Positions 42,796 through 51,141 of a stretch of 64,000 nucleotides of DNA are shown here, in pieces. Position 1 is the first letter of the stretch. Every line of letters begins with the position of its first letter. Under the pieces are notes generated by a model, which made no database searches, was not told the DNA's origin, and saw only the letters and a list, made by a program, of their open reading frames with translations. The DNA comes from Deltaproteobacteria bacterium Ga0077550 (GTDB taxonomy: Bacteria; Myxococcota_A; Polyangia; Nannocystales; Nannocystaceae). The stretch covers positions 24,830 to 88,829 of the forward strand of contig LNFB01000383.1 of the NCBI GenBank assembly GCA_001464385.1, in the 5' to 3' direction. The translations under genes and the position numbers were made by a program.

Positions 42796-45282
42796 ATGTC
42801 CAGTGACCAGACCGCACCCAAGGTCGACGATTACGGCGCCGATTCGATCTCCGTCCTCGAGGGTCTCGAGGCGGTCCGCAAGCGCCCCGGCATGTACATC
42901 GGCGACACCAGCGACGGCTCCGGCCTGCACAAGATGGTGTTCGAGGTCGTCGACAACTCGGTCGACGAGTCCCTCGCCGGGCACTGCAACCGCATCGAGG
43001 TCACCATCCACCTCGACAACTCGGTGTCGGTCGAGGACAACGGCCGCGGCATCCCGACCGGCCCGAAGGAAATCCACGGCGAGATCATCGACGCCTCCAT
43101 CGTCATCATGACGGTGCTGCACGCCGGCGGAAAGTTCGACAACCGCAACTACAAGGTCTCGGGCGGTCTCCACGGCGTCGGCGTGTCGGTGGTCAACGCG
43201 CTGTCGGACTGGCTCAAGCTCGAGATCTGGCGCGACGGCAAGGCCCACCGCGCCCGCTTCGAGCGCGGCGCCGTGGCCGAGAACGTCCAGACGATCGGCA
43301 CGACCGAGAAGCGCGGCACCCGGGTCACGTTCCACGCCGACCCGCTGATCTTCACCACGACGGTCATCGACTTCGAGATCCTCGCGCAGCGCTTCCGCGA
43401 GCTCAGCTTCCTCAACCCCGGCGTCACCATCAGCCTGAAGGACCTCCGCGACGGCCGCGAGAAGTCGTTCGACGGCGCCGGCGGCATCTCGGCGTTCGTC
43501 GAGCTGCTCGCGCAGAACAAGGTCACGATCGGGGAGTCGATCTACTTCAGCGGCATCGAGAACTTCGAGCACGAGGGCGAGCCGGCCGAGCTCGGCATCG
43601 GCCTCGCGCTGCAGTGGACCGACGCGTACCAGGAGAACATCCTGTGCTACACGAACAACATCCCCAACAAGGACGGCGGCACCCACCTCACGGGTCTGCG
43701 CACCGCCTTGACGAAGATCGTCAACAAGTACGCCGAGGAGAGCGGCGCGCTCAAGCAGCACAAGGTGCCGCTGTCGGGTGAGGACGTCCGCGAGGGCCTC
43801 GTCGCGGTGCTCTCGATCCAGCACCCCGACCCGAAGTTCAGCTCGCAGATCAAGGACAAGCTGGTCTCGGGTGAGGTCACGGCCCTCGTCTCGCAGTTCC
43901 TCACCGACCAGCTCGGTAAGTTCTTCGAGGAGAAGCCCAAGAGCGCCAAGCTGATCGTCGACAAGGCGATCCTGTCGGCGCGCGCGCGTGCGGCCGCCCG
44001 CAAGGCCCGCGAGACGATCACGCGCAAGGGCGTGCTCGACGGCCTGTCACTCCCGGGCAAGCTCGCCGATTGTCAGGAGCGCGACCCGGAGAAGACCGAG
44101 CTCTACATCGTCGAGGGTGACAGCGCCGGTGGCAGCGCCAAGCAGGGCCGCGACCGCGCGACCCAGGCGATCCTCCCGCTGCGCGGCAAGATCCTCAACG
44201 TCGAGAAGGCGCGGCTCGACAAGATGCTGTCGAGCCAGGAGATCGTCACGCTCATCACGGCGCTGGGCTCGGGTGTCGAGGACACGTACGACATCAACAA
44301 GCTGCGGTACCACCACATCATCATCATGACCGACGCCGATGTGGACGGCTCGCACATCCGCACGCTGCTGCTGACGTTCTTCTACCGCCACTTCCCCGAG
44401 ATCATCGAGCGCGGCTACCTCTACGTCGCCCAGCCGCCGCTGTACAAGGTCCGCTCGGGCAAGAAGGACGTCTACCTCAAGAACGAGGGCGCGCTCGATC
44501 GCTACGTGATCGACAACTCGATCGAGGCGCTCGAGCTGTCGATCGGCGAGCACGCCGTGAGCCGCGAGGTCTTCGCCGAGATCGCCTCCCGGGCGCTGCG
44601 CTACCGCGACATGGTCCACGGCTTGGCTCGCGATCACCGTGGACCGGTGATCGAGGGGCTGCTCGACATGCTCGAGCAGGACGCCGGCGACGAGCTGCGT
44701 GGGGCCTTCGCCGACACGACGCGCCTCGCTGCGTTCGCCGAGGACCTCCAGTCCCGGGCGCAGGCGCTGTTCGACGCCGACAAGACCTCGCGCATCCGGC
44801 TCGGCCACGAGGTGGTCGTCGACGAGGGCGACAATGCGCTGCACGCCATCCGCCTGCGCGTGCTGCAGGACGGCGTCACGCAGTACGAGGTCCTCAGCCG
44901 CGATCTGGTCGAGTCGCCGGAGCTCGGCGAGCTGCTCGCGACCCGCCGCTACATCGCTAGCCTCGGCAAGGGCGAGCTGTCCCTGTCGCGCGACGGCGAG
45001 GTCGTCATCCGCACCTCGCGGATCGTCGAGATCGTCGCGCACATGGACCAGGCGGGACGCAGCGGACTGGCCATCCAGCGGTACAAGGGCCTCGGCGAGA
45101 TGAACCCCGAGCAGCTCTGGGAGACCACGATGGATCCCACCAAGCGCGCGCTGCTGCAGGTCCGCGTCGCCGACAACCTCGAGGCCGACCAGCTCTTCAG
45201 CGTGCTGATGGGCGACGACGTCGAGCCGCGCCGCGATTTCATCGTCGCGAACGCGCTCAACGCCCGCAACCTGGACGTTTAG
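42796..45282 (+). CDS. gyrB: DNA gyrase subunit B
   Basis: An 828-residue type II topoisomerase ATPase subunit. The GHKL domain shows VLEGLEAVRKRPGMYIGDT, VVDNSVDESLAGH, NGRGIP and GGLHGVGVSVVNAL. The Toprim domain has IVEGDSAGGSAKQGRDR and MTDADVDGSHIRTLLLTF. The C-terminus carries RYKGLGEMNPEQLWETTMDP. It negatively supercoils DNA with GyrA, which is not in the window. The ATG at 42796 is the start that fits homologues. A possible -10 (TATGGT at 42692) lies about 100 bases ahead, without a good -35. Confidence 0.97.
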   Translation: MSSDQTAPKVDDYGADSISVLEGLEAVRKRPGMYIGDTSDGSGLHKMVFEVVDNSVDESLAGHCNRIEVTIHLDNSVSVEDNGRGIPTGPKEIHGEIIDASIVIMTVLHAGGKFDNRNYKVSGGLHGVGVSVVNALSDWLKLEIWRDGKAHRARFERGAVAENVQTIGTTEKRGTRVTFHADPLIFTTTVIDFEILAQRFRELSFLNPGVTISLKDLRDGREKSFDGAGGISAFVELLAQNKVTIGESIYFSGIENFEHEGEPAELGIGLALQWTDAYQENILCYTNNIPNKDGGTHLTGLRTALTKIVNKYAEESGALKQHKVPLSGEDVREGLVAVLSIQHPDPKFSSQIKDKLVSGEVTALVSQFLTDQLGKFFEEKPKSAKLIVDKAILSARARAAARKARETITRKGVLDGLSLPGKLADCQERDPEKTELYIVEGDSAGGSAKQGRDRATQAILPLRGKILNVEKARLDKMLSSQEIVTLITALGSGVEDTYDINKLRYHHIIIMTDADVDGSHIRTLLLTFFYRHFPEIIERGYLYVAQPPLYKVRSGKKDVYLKNEGALDRYVIDNSIEALELSIGEHAVSREVFAEIASRALRYRDMVHGLARDHRGPVIEGLLDMLEQDAGDELRGAFADTTRLAAFAEDLQSRAQALFDADKTSRIRLGHEVVVDEGDNALHAIRLRVLQDGVTQYEVLSRDLVESPELGELLATRRYIASLGKGELSLSRDGEVVIRTSRIVEIVAHMDQAGRSGLAIQRYKGLGEMNPEQLWETTMDPTKRALLQVRVADNLEADQLFSVLMGDDVEPRRDFIVANALNARNLDV

Positions 45283-45434
45283 ACCTCTGGTCGCGCCGTC
45301 CGGCGCTCTTCCTGGTGCGAGCGATCGTGCTCGCTGACCGCCGTGGCAAAGCCACGTCGGGCTCGAGGGGCAAGACACGCGCGCCCTGCCTGAAGAGCCG
45401 CACCAGGAGGGGGCGACCAAAGAGAGAGAGAGCT

Positions 45435-45926
45435 TCAGAGCGCTGCGGTGGCCGGCAGCTCGGCGTCCCACGCGAGCTTGTTGCCGCAGCGGAGCATCGA
45501 CGCGCCGAAGTACGGGTTCGCGATCTTGCCCTCGGCCTGCACCCACAGCGCGCCCTTGTCCTCGAACGCCATCGGACAGAACACGACGACGTTCCCCGCC
45601 TGAACGGCCGGCGTCGCGCGCATGTACTCGACGACGCCGTCGGAGACCGACTTGAACGCGGTGCGCGTGGCGGCGATGTCGGTGGTCGACAGCTGCTTCG
45701 CTGCGCCCGCGATCTTCTCGACGCCAGGCTCCTTCGCCATGGTGGCGGCGAAGCGCTCGAGCTCCTGGGCCTGCGCCGCCACGGGGCCGAGGTCGTCGGC
45801 CGCGAGCGCCGTGGCGATCGCGAGGTACGAGGGGACGAGGCCGGTCGCCGGGGTCGATGGCGAGGCGGCGCCACCGGAGCACGCAGCCGAGAGCAGCGCG
45901 AAGATCAACGTCGTGCGGGGAAACAC
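45435..45926 (-). CDS. DUF3347-like lipoprotein
   Basis: A 163-residue lipoprotein. The signal ends in LLSAACSGG (Cys16 lipidated). The domain has YLAIATALAADDLGPVAAQAQELERF, and near the C-terminus FCPMAFEDKGALWVQAEGKIANPYFGASMLRCG, the CPMA...NPYFG...M..CG pattern of DUF3347 proteins, which are often found near copper-handling genes. The two conserved cysteines and the methionine could bind metal. No copper gene is adjacent. It lies convergent to gyrB. Confidence 0.78.
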   Translation of the reverse strand: MFPRTTLIFALLSAACSGGAASPSTPATGLVPSYLAIATALAADDLGPVAAQAQELERFAATMAKEPGVEKIAGAAKQLSTTDIAATRTAFKSVSDGVVEYMRATPAVQAGNVVVFCPMAFEDKGALWVQAEGKIANPYFGASMLRCGNKLAWDAELPATAAL

Positions 45927-46028
45927 GGGCCACCAGCATAGCAGGGCGGCCCAAGGGGTGCCGCCGCGCAGCGGCGGGGATCCGCCCGCGGCTCAAGCCC
46001 TCCGCCGGCGCGACGATGTCGACGCAAG

Positions 46029-46568
46029 GTGATCCACGTGACCCGCCACGACCCGCCCGAGCTCCACTACCTCCGCGTCACGATCGCGGCGGGTGACGAC
46101 GACGTGGCGATGACGCTGTACGAGGTCGACGACCTGGGTTGGGTCCACCGGCAATTCCAGATGCGCGGCGACGAGCTCCGCTTCGCGCCCGAGGACATCC
46201 TGATGTGTCGCCCCGTGAACCTGCGCGCGATGATGTCGCACCCGTACACGGAGAGCATCGACGCCGAGGAGTTCGAGCTGCTCTGGCGCGAGGTGGCCCG
46301 GGAGCGATCCTTCGCCGCGCGGCTGCCGGACGCTCGCCTCCCGTGGGAGGGCGTGCTCGGCGAGGAGCGCGTGCGGATCCGGTGGCAGCCGTTCGGCGCG
46401 GCCGGCCCCGGCTGGACCGAGATCCCCGGCTTCCTCGACCTCTTCGTGCGCGGCGACGCGAGCGCAGCGCGGATGGCCTGCGCTGCGTTGTTCCTCGAGC
46501 GGCCCATCTCGTGGCACGCGCTCGCTGGGGACATCCGCGCCGATGCGGTGCTCCCGGCCGCCGCTTGA
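46029..46568 (+). CDS. hypothetical protein, 179 residues
   Basis: A soluble protein with no family recognised with confidence. The start HDPPELHYLRVTIAAGDDDVAMTLYEVDDLGWVHRQFQM suggests a small beta sheet with an acidic edge, followed by a helical part. No membrane segment or signal peptide. GTG at 46029 is the first start, and GTG at 46038 with GGTGA in front is as likely. The codon pattern fits the neighbours, so it is probably real. It converges on cdnL. Confidence 0.62.
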   Translation: MIHVTRHDPPELHYLRVTIAAGDDDVAMTLYEVDDLGWVHRQFQMRGDELRFAPEDILMCRPVNLRAMMSHPYTESIDAEEFELLWREVARERSFAARLPDARLPWEGVLGEERVRIRWQPFGAAGPGWTEIPGFLDLFVRGDASAARMACAALFLERPISWHALAGDIRADAVLPAAA

Positions 46569-46605
46569 AGCGCAACCACACGCGTCTGGCGGCCCCCGCC
46601 GAAAT

Positions 46606-46657
46606 CGCGTCGGGCGGCCTCAGCCGAACAACGCGTCGGGCGGCCTCAGCCGAACAA
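46606..46657. repeat. 26-base tandem duplication at the 3' end of cdnL
   Basis: The unit starting CGCGTCGGGCGGCCTCAGCC occurs at 46606 and again at 46632, exactly 26 bases apart, and the second copy contains the cdnL stop codon and last codons (DALFG-stop). The first copy is therefore a duplicate tail lying just outside the gene. Confidence 0.85.
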
Positions 46658-47140
46658 CGCGTCGAGCTCGTCGGCGACTGCGCCCTCGGCCTGACCCTTG
46701 GCCAGCGCGAGCTCCTGCACGAGGAGCTGACGAGCCGTCTCGAGCATCTCGCGCTCGCCCGACGACAGCTGCTTGTCGGTGCGGAGCAGGCAGAGATCAC
46801 GCAGCACGCTGGCGATCTCCACGAGCGAGCCCGTGTTGATCTTCTCCATGTACTCGCGGTAGCGGCGATTCCACGTCGCGGTGGAAATCTTCCCACCACG
46901 ACGACGCAGCTCCTGGTACACCGCGTCGACCTCGGCCTGGCTCACCAGCTTGCGCAGGCCTACGGCGGCCGCGTTGTGCTTGGGCACCATCACCTTCATG
47001 TTGTTGTCGAGCACGCGCAGCACGTAGAACTCCATCGTCGCCCCAGAGATCTGGAGGTTCTGGAGTCCCGTCACCTCAGCGACGCCGTGGCCTGGATAGA
47101 CCGTCTTGTCGCCTACGACGAACGAGTCAGGCATGGGCAT
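46646..47140 (-). CDS. cdnL: CarD-family transcription regulator CdnL
   Basis: A 164-residue regulator with the CarD/RID domain (FVVGDKTVYPGHGVAEVTGLQ, EFYVLRVLDNNMKVMVPKHNAAAVGLRKLVS) and the helical C-terminal half including TATWNRRYREYMEKINTGSLVEIASVLRDL. The conserved Trp and the basic patch are present. Length equals that of Myxococcus CdnL, which binds RNA polymerase beta and stabilises open complexes at rRNA and other promoters. The ATG at 47140 has an AAGAGGAG ribosome-binding site. A strong promoter lies about 90 bases upstream. Confidence 0.94.
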   Translation of the reverse strand: MPMPDSFVVGDKTVYPGHGVAEVTGLQNLQISGATMEFYVLRVLDNNMKVMVPKHNAAAVGLRKLVSQAEVDAVYQELRRRGGKISTATWNRRYREYMEKINTGSLVEIASVLRDLCLLRTDKQLSSGEREMLETARQLLVQELALAKGQAEGAVADELDALFG

Positions 47141-47225
47141 GCTCCTCTTGGCCGGCAGTTGCTTGCGCGCCCTTCGGGGACGCTGGATGCGGTCACGTCA
47201 GACGTCAGGCAACTTAGGCCGCGTA

Positions 47226-47254
47226 TGTATAGCGGGCGCGAGGACCCGCGTCAA
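47226..47254 (-). promoter_or_regulatory. sigma-70-like promoter of cdnL
   Basis: Minus strand TTGACG (47254-47249), 17-base spacer, TATACA (47231-47226). The leader to the cdnL ATG is about 80 bases. Confidence 0.75.
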
Positions 47255-47570
47255 CGGTTCGGGAACGGCGTTTCCCGGATAATTCGATCGCGGGGCGTCG
47301 CGCGCCGCGAGTCGCCTGCGAGATCATGAAGAAAACGGGGCGCTGGAGGCCGAGGTTTCGCAATTCACGAGCCGCGCGGCGTGAGTTTGGCGCTCGCTGG
47401 CAAACTCGAGCGACCCCTCGGAGCCCGCCCGAGGGGCCGGTTTCGGGGCGAACTCGTGGTCCCGACGCGCTGGACATCGGCGCAGTCGCGACGCCGACCG
47501 CGCGACGGATCGTCGCCGCTCCGAGGAGCTTGCCCACGCTCGTGCGCATGGGGAATCATCGCGCCCGACG
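47255..47570. other. region between divergent cdnL and lipoprotein genes
   Basis: About 315 bases without a supported gene. It has one perfect hairpin, CCCCTCGG (47414-47421) and CCGAGGGG (47429-47436). Open frames crossing it are Arg-rich and unlikely to be genes. Confidence 0.4.
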
Positions 47571-48089
47571 ATGTCAGGTCCATGGTCTGCTCCACGCGCG
47601 GGGACTCGCGCCGCCGTGCGCGTCGCGGTCACGCTCGCGATGCTGCTGTCGACGGGCAGCGGCTGCGCGAACAACCCCGAGCGCTTGCCCGAGCTCGATC
47701 GGCGCTTCTACTACAACCTCGACAGCGCCCGCGATCAGGAGCAGTTCCTCGATCTGCGCGACGAGGATCGCCAGGCGTTCCTCGAGCGCAAGGGCCTGTG
47801 GAGCAAGTGGATCGCGCTGCCCGAGGCCGAGCGTACGGCGGTCGGCGACGGCAACGTGGAGATCGGCTTCCACGAGTTCGCGACGTTCATGGCGTGGGGA
47901 CCGCCTGCGGACTCGCAGACCCGCGACCCCGACGGGCGCGCGGTCCGGCAGCACACGTTCATCCGCTGCACGAGCGGCCCCAAGGCGGGTCGGTTCGTGC
48001 GCGCGAACCTCGACTGCGACGGGACGTCGAGCGAGATCCTGGTGACCATCCGCGACGGCAAGGTCGCGGAGATCAACTACCCGCACTGA
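47571..48089 (+). CDS. hypothetical lipoprotein
   Basis: A 172-residue exported protein. The signal (RVAVTLAMLLSTGSGC) ends in a lipobox-like TGSGC. The mature part is charged and soluble: LDRRFYYNLDSARDQEQFLDLRDEDRQAFLERKGLW, and then FHEFATFMAWGPPADSQTRD with a later CTSG...LDCDG pair of cysteines. Family not recognised. The start at 47571 gives a long n-region; a GTG nearer the hydrophobic core is possible. It ends 13 bases from the pepA stop in convergent orientation. Confidence 0.66.
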   Translation: MSGPWSAPRAGTRAAVRVAVTLAMLLSTGSGCANNPERLPELDRRFYYNLDSARDQEQFLDLRDEDRQAFLERKGLWSKWIALPEAERTAVGDGNVEIGFHEFATFMAWGPPADSQTRDPDGRAVRQHTFIRCTSGPKAGRFVRANLDCDGTSSEILVTIRDGKVAEINYPH

Positions 48090-48102
48090 GCTCCGCGCCG
48101 GA

Positions 48103-49605
48103 CTAGCGAAGGTCGCCGCTCAGGAACTCGAGGATCGTCGCGACCGGGAAGCCCGAGCCGCCGACGGTCGCGACGCCGTAGGGCTTGCTCACCATCGCAG
48201 GCCCCGCGATGTCGACGTGCAGCCAGCGGCAGCCCTCGGTGAACTCCGAGAGGAACAGGCCGGCCGTGATCGCGCCGCCGTACCGCTCGCCGGTGTTCTT
48301 CATCTCGGCGACCTTGCTCTTCAGCTGCTCCTTGAGGTCGTCGGGCAGCGGGAGGCGCCACATGGCCTCACCCGAGCGCGTCGCCGCGGCCATCCAATCG
48401 TCGACGAGCGCGTCGTCCTTCGACATCACGCCGGCGATGCGGGGCCCCAGGGCGATCATGCACGCGCCGGTGAGCGTGGCGAAGTCGAGGATCGCCGTCG
48501 GCTCGAGCTTGGACGCGTAGACCATCGCGTCGGCCAGGGTGAGGCGGCCCTCCGCGTCGGTGTTGTTGATCTCGACGGTCTTGCCGTTGGAGGCGGTCAA
48601 CACGTCGCCGAGGCGGTAGGCGTGTCCGCTGACCATGTTCTCGGTGGCGGCCACGATCGCGTGGACCTCGTAGGCGACGCCGACGCGCACGGCCGCCTCG
48701 AACGCGGAGATGACCGCGGCGGCGCCGGCCATGTCCATCTTCATGTCGAGCATGCCGTCGGTGGGCTTCAGCGAGTAACCACCCGAGTCGAAGGTCACGC
48801 CCTTGCCGATGAGGCACACGCGGCCCTTCGAGGCGCCGCGCGGGCGGTAGCTCATGTGGATGAACCGCGGCGGCTCGTCGCTGCCCTGGGCGACGCCGAG
48901 GAAGCAGCCCATGTTGCGACGCGAGCACTCGTCGCGATCGAGCACGACCAGCGCGACGTCGTGGTCCGCCTCGAGGGAAGCGACGATCTTGGCCGCGGCC
49001 TCGGCGAGGTGCGTCGGCGTGACGAGGGCGGCGGGGCCGTTGACGAAGTCGCGGGCCCGCGAGATCGCCGATGCGATGATCTGCCCGCGGTGAGAGCCCT
49101 CGGCGGGCTTCCCATCCGGAGCGACGACCACGACCTCGCGGACGCTCTTGGGGGCGCGCTTGTCCGGCGCGATGTAGTGCTCGTAGGCGTAGCTGCCGAG
49201 CTCGGCGCCCTGGGCGATCAGATCACCGGCCCGCACCGCGGCGGCCGCGTCGTCGAAGCTCAGCGCGTTGCCGACGAAGGTCCGCAGGTCGAGCACGACC
49301 CGGCTCGCGCCGGCGGCGTGGCCCTGGCGCACCGCGTCGTGGGCGAGGTTCCGCAGCGCCGCGGCGTCGCGGAGGTCGCCCACGCCGAGCAGGACGATGC
49401 GCTCGAGCCGGTCGCCCTGCGTCGCGGTGAAGGCGAAGCTCTCCCCGGCCTTGCCGGCGAACCTCGCCGCGGTCGCGGCCTCGCGGACGCCGCGTCCGAA
49501 CCGGGCGTCGAACGCCGCGGCGTCGGGTTCGTCGCGGACCGCGACGACGACGACGGGGGACGGGCTGTCGGACGGGAGCGCGGTGGTCCAAGTGAGCTGG
49601 AGCAT
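48103..49605 (-). CDS. pepA: leucyl aminopeptidase (M17 family)
   Basis: A 500-residue M17 peptidase. The catalytic C-terminal domain has LIGKGVTFDSGGYSLKPTDGMLDMKMDMAGAAAVISAF with the metal-binding Lys and Asp residues, and NTDAEGRLTLADAM with the second Asp-Glu pair. The N-terminal domain is less conserved. It removes N-terminal residues from peptides in the cytoplasm with two metal ions. Length is normal. Its promoter lies in the shared region before the histone-like gene. Confidence 0.94.
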   Translation of the reverse strand: MLQLTWTTALPSDSPSPVVVVAVRDEPDAAAFDARFGRGVREAATAARFAGKAGESFAFTATQGDRLERIVLLGVGDLRDAAALRNLAHDAVRQGHAAGASRVVLDLRTFVGNALSFDDAAAAVRAGDLIAQGAELGSYAYEHYIAPDKRAPKSVREVVVVAPDGKPAEGSHRGQIIASAISRARDFVNGPAALVTPTHLAEAAAKIVASLEADHDVALVVLDRDECSRRNMGCFLGVAQGSDEPPRFIHMSYRPRGASKGRVCLIGKGVTFDSGGYSLKPTDGMLDMKMDMAGAAAVISAFEAAVRVGVAYEVHAIVAATENMVSGHAYRLGDVLTASNGKTVEINNTDAEGRLTLADAMVYASKLEPTAILDFATLTGACMIALGPRIAGVMSKDDALVDDWMAAATRSGEAMWRLPLPDDLKEQLKSKVAEMKNTGERYGGAITAGLFLSEFTEGCRWLHVDIAGPAMVSKPYGVATVGGSGFPVATILEFLSGDLR

Positions 49606-49780
49606 GTCGGTCTCGGGGGGGCCGGCTCGGAGGGGCGAGGGTGTGCGGAAAAACCCGCCCCCAGGCTCAGGCCGGGCTGTCGAGATCGCATAGGCGAGCC
49701 ATCCCTCCGTGTCTGCAATTTGGCTTGCAATTTCGTGAGGTTGCGCGCCGCTCGCGCGTGCTCCAAACGGACGCGAAGGA
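49606..49780. other. left part of the divergent pepA / histone-like gene region
   Basis: No gene is supported. The only pattern is TGCAATTT repeated at 49714 and 49726, 12 bases apart. It presumably contains the pepA promoter. Confidence 0.4.
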
Positions 49781-49842
49781 GGATGTTCACCTACATATCA
49801 GGATCGTTCACCTACCTAAAAGGATCGCTCACCTTCACGTAA
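49781..49842 (+). repeat. three iteron-like direct repeats before the histone-like gene
   Basis: Units starting GGATGTTCACCTACATATCA (49781), GGATCGTTCACCTACCTAAA (49801) and GGATCGCTCACCTTCACGTA (49822) are 20-21 bases long, about two helical turns. The shared core is GGAT-N1-3-TCACCT. They lie just upstream of the promoter and in an unusually AT-rich stretch, which points to an operator array. Confidence 0.7.
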
Positions 49843-49868
49843 TTAGGCGACAAAGATGTTAATTGTTA

Positions 49869-49897
49869 TTGACATGCGCCGATCCCGACCGTATCGT
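49869..49897 (+). promoter_or_regulatory. sigma-70-like promoter of the histone-like gene
   Basis: TTGACA (49869-49874), 17-base spacer, TATCGT (49892-49897), 35 bases ahead of the ATG. GAAGGAGG about ten bases before the ATG is a strong ribosome-binding site. Confidence 0.78.
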
Positions 49898-49932
49898 CCC
49901 CTTACCGTTGCCCCCTGAAGGAGGGTCCAGAC

Positions 49933-50172
49933 ATGGCTGAAGGCGATACTGAGCAGGCACCCGCGAAGCGCGGAAAGAAGAAGGCTGGCAAGAAGGCGGC
50001 CAAGAAGAAGACCGCCAAGAAGGCGGCCAAGAAGAAGACTGCCAAGAAGGCAGGCAAGAAGAAGGCCGCCAAGAAGGCAGGCAAGAAGAAGACCGCCAAG
50101 AAGGCGGGCAAGAAGAAGGCCGCCAAGAAGAAGGCGGGCAAGAAGAAGGCTGCCAAGAAGCAGGCCGCCTGA
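49933..50172 (+). CDS. lysine-rich histone H1-like DNA-binding protein
   Basis: A 79-residue, extremely basic protein. After MAEGDTEQAPAKRG it consists almost only of Lys-Ala-Gly repeats (KKKAGKKAAKKKTAKKA type), about 13 short units. It resembles the histone H1-like tails of Hc1/HU-extension proteins, which coat and compact DNA without sequence preference. There is no globular domain. Codons are nearly all AAG and GCC, so the DNA is a tandem repeat as well. It has its own strong promoter and ribosome-binding site, consistent with abundant expression, and stands alone. Confidence 0.85.
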   Translation: MAEGDTEQAPAKRGKKKAGKKAAKKKTAKKAAKKKTAKKAGKKKAAKKAGKKKTAKKAGKKKAAKKKAGKKKAAKKQAA

Positions 50173-50293
50173 GGCGTATCCGCGCCAATCTGCGCTAATC
50201 ACGCAGGCGCCGTCGCAGGTCCTTCGGGACCAGCGGCGGCGTGGTGCTTTAAGGGCCCGGAGATTCCGCGGGCCGGGCCGATGGGGCCTCCGA

Positions 50294-51055
50294 CTAGACG
50301 GCGAGGAACGCCGAGACCTCGCGCAGGTGCTTGAGCGCGAGCGGGCCGGTGAACACGATCGTCGCGTCGGGCACGACCTCGACGTGCTCGGCGAGCGCAT
50401 CGATCTGCGCGCCGTCGAGTCGACCGCGCGGGCCGGTCCCGCCGACCCGAAGCCAGACCTCGCGGCCGACGAGCACCGGCTCGGCCGGATCCTCGTAGCG
50501 CGGACGTCCGCCCTCGAAGGCGCCGATGCAGAGCTCGATGCCGAGCTCGCGCGCGAAGGCCCGTGCGACCTCGGGCTCCCACAGGCCCTCGGGCTCCCAC
50601 GTGATCGCGATGCCCTCGGCGCGGCGCGCCTCGACGAACGCCCGCAGGCGCTTGCGTCCGAGCGCGCCAGGCGTGAGCGAAGGGCCGGTGCGCAGCATGA
50701 CCCGATCGCCCCCACAACCCTGGAGGCACAGGCGGCTCACCTCCCACGCGCGCACGACCTCGTCGGTGGTCTGCAGCCCGCCGAACGCGATCTCGTTGCC
50801 GGTCGGCCGTCGGGTCGATCGCTCGCGCAGCCCGTCCTCGCGCGCGTGCGAGACCAGGTGCCAGACGAACGGCACCTGGGTAGCGTTCGGGAAGCGGCGG
50901 CGCACCGCGGCGCTCCACCGCTGCATCGCGGCGAGGCGCGGCGGTTCGATGAGCGTCCGCTCGAGCAGGACCAGGTCGACGCGCTCATCGACGCTCCCGG
51001 CGCGCGAATTCTCAGGCGAGAGGGAAAGTCCGAGGGCGGGCATGGGCGCGCACAC
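50294..51055 (-). CDS. DUF72-like protein
   Basis: A 253-residue protein with a TIM-barrel-like pattern. Its LVLLERTLIEPPRLAAMQRWSAAVRRRFPNATQVPFVWHLVSH, QTTDEVVRAWEVSRLCLQGCGGDRVMLRTGPS and VWLRVGGTGPRGRLDGAQIDALAEH follow DUF72/YecE, though divergent. The usual N-terminal GTSGW motif is missing. The function of the family is unknown. The start at 51055 or the ATG for Met5 are both possible. No operon partner. Confidence 0.6.
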   Translation of the reverse strand: MCAPMPALGLSLSPENSRAGSVDERVDLVLLERTLIEPPRLAAMQRWSAAVRRRFPNATQVPFVWHLVSHAREDGLRERSTRRPTGNEIAFGGLQTTDEVVRAWEVSRLCLQGCGGDRVMLRTGPSLTPGALGRKRLRAFVEARRAEGIAITWEPEGLWEPEVARAFARELGIELCIGAFEGGRPRYEDPAEPVLVGREVWLRVGGTGPRGRLDGAQIDALAEHVEVVPDATIVFTGPLALKHLREVSAFLAV

Positions 51056-51141
51056 TAAGTCCGGGGTGCCTCGGCCGGCAAGCCTCGACGACGCGCCGCT
51101 CGCGGATCGCAGGCCCGGGCGCCTCGGCCCACGCGCCTGCG

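Noticed and set aside
47326..48045. 239-residue plus-strand frame overlapping the lipoprotein gene
   Set aside because: Arg-rich shadow in a different frame from the gene with a signal peptide and lipobox.
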